Origin: Pseudomonas sp.
Lineage (GTDB): Bacteria; Pseudomonadota; Gammaproteobacteria; Pseudomonadales; Pseudomonadaceae
Direction: 5' to 3'
NCBI GenBank assembly: GCA_003525045.1
Contig: DQGF01000452.1
Coordinates: 1-6,271 of the forward strand
DNA: 6,271 bases
Part shown: positions 6,252 through 6,271 of the stretch, piece after piece
Position numbering within the stretch: the stretch's first letter is position 1
Layout: the number at the start of each line of letters is the position of its first letter
Translations under genes and position numbers: made by a program
Notes under the pieces: model-generated
The model's input: only the letters and a program-made list of their open reading frames with translations
What the model was told of the DNA's origin: nothing
Databases searched by the model: none

Positions 6252-6271
6252 ATGGCTGCCGATCAACCCTC
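6252..6271 (+). CDS. 5' end of the next gene, possibly truA
   Basis: ATG at 6252 opens a frame reading MAADQP to the end of the window, preceded by AGGA at 6241-6244 with seven bases of spacing, a good ribosome binding site. The region just before (about 6221-6238, TGGATAAATAATATTTTC) is unusually AT-rich and may hold a -10 element, but no matching -35 is clear. In P. aeruginosa fimV is followed by truA, trpF and accD, and TruA proteins of the P. fluorescens and P. syringae groups, as I recall them, begin with a similar Ala-rich stretch. Only six residues are visible, so the identity is a guess from context; the existence of the start codon is better supported. Confidence 0.6.

Overview
The window looks like a piece of a Pseudomonas chromosome, most probably from the P. 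fluorescens group. The evidence is high GC with matching codon use, a degenerate Asd paralogue (USG-1 type) directly upstream of fimV as in other pseudomonads, and extragenic palindromes with cores of the kind GCGGGCTTGCTCGCGAAG and CTTCGCGGGCAAGCC, which are typical of fluorescent pseudomonads and P. putida. I see no transposase, phage gene, CRISPR array, tRNA or rRNA.

Layout, all genes on the + strand. Bases 1-21 are the cut-off end of a REP palindrome. A 336-residue USG-1/aspartate-semialdehyde-dehydrogenase-like protein (113-1123) keeps the nucleotide-binding fold signature but has lost the active-site residues of true Asd enzymes. A 208-base leader with a strong stem-loop follows. The large polar hub protein FimV (1332-3995) comes next: signal peptide, periplasmic LysM and coiled coil, one membrane helix, then a cytoplasmic TPR and acidic-repeat region and the conserved FimV C-terminal domain. 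fimV is closed by a 13-bp-stem intrinsic terminator (4016-4045). A long inverted-repeat element of REPIN type (4082-4180) lies between it and a KefB/KefC-type cation:proton antiporter with an RCK domain (4308-6116). A second inverted REP pair of a different subtype (6129-6202) lies just after the antiporter stop codon. The window ends in the first six codons of another gene (6252 onward), which by its first residues and expected gene order may be truA.

How the parts relate. The usg-like gene and fimV are traditional neighbours, but nothing shows that their products work together. FimV organises the cell pole (type IV pilus assembly, cAMP signalling and twitching in P. aeruginosa). The antiporter is transcriptionally separated from fimV by the terminator, bracketed by two REP structures, and has no visible KefF/KefG-type partner gene in the window, so it is probably an independent unit. 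I found no convincing undescribed system. The points most worth following are the dead active site of the Asd paralogue, the altered gating loop of the antiporter, its REP-bounded position, and the structured fimV leader.
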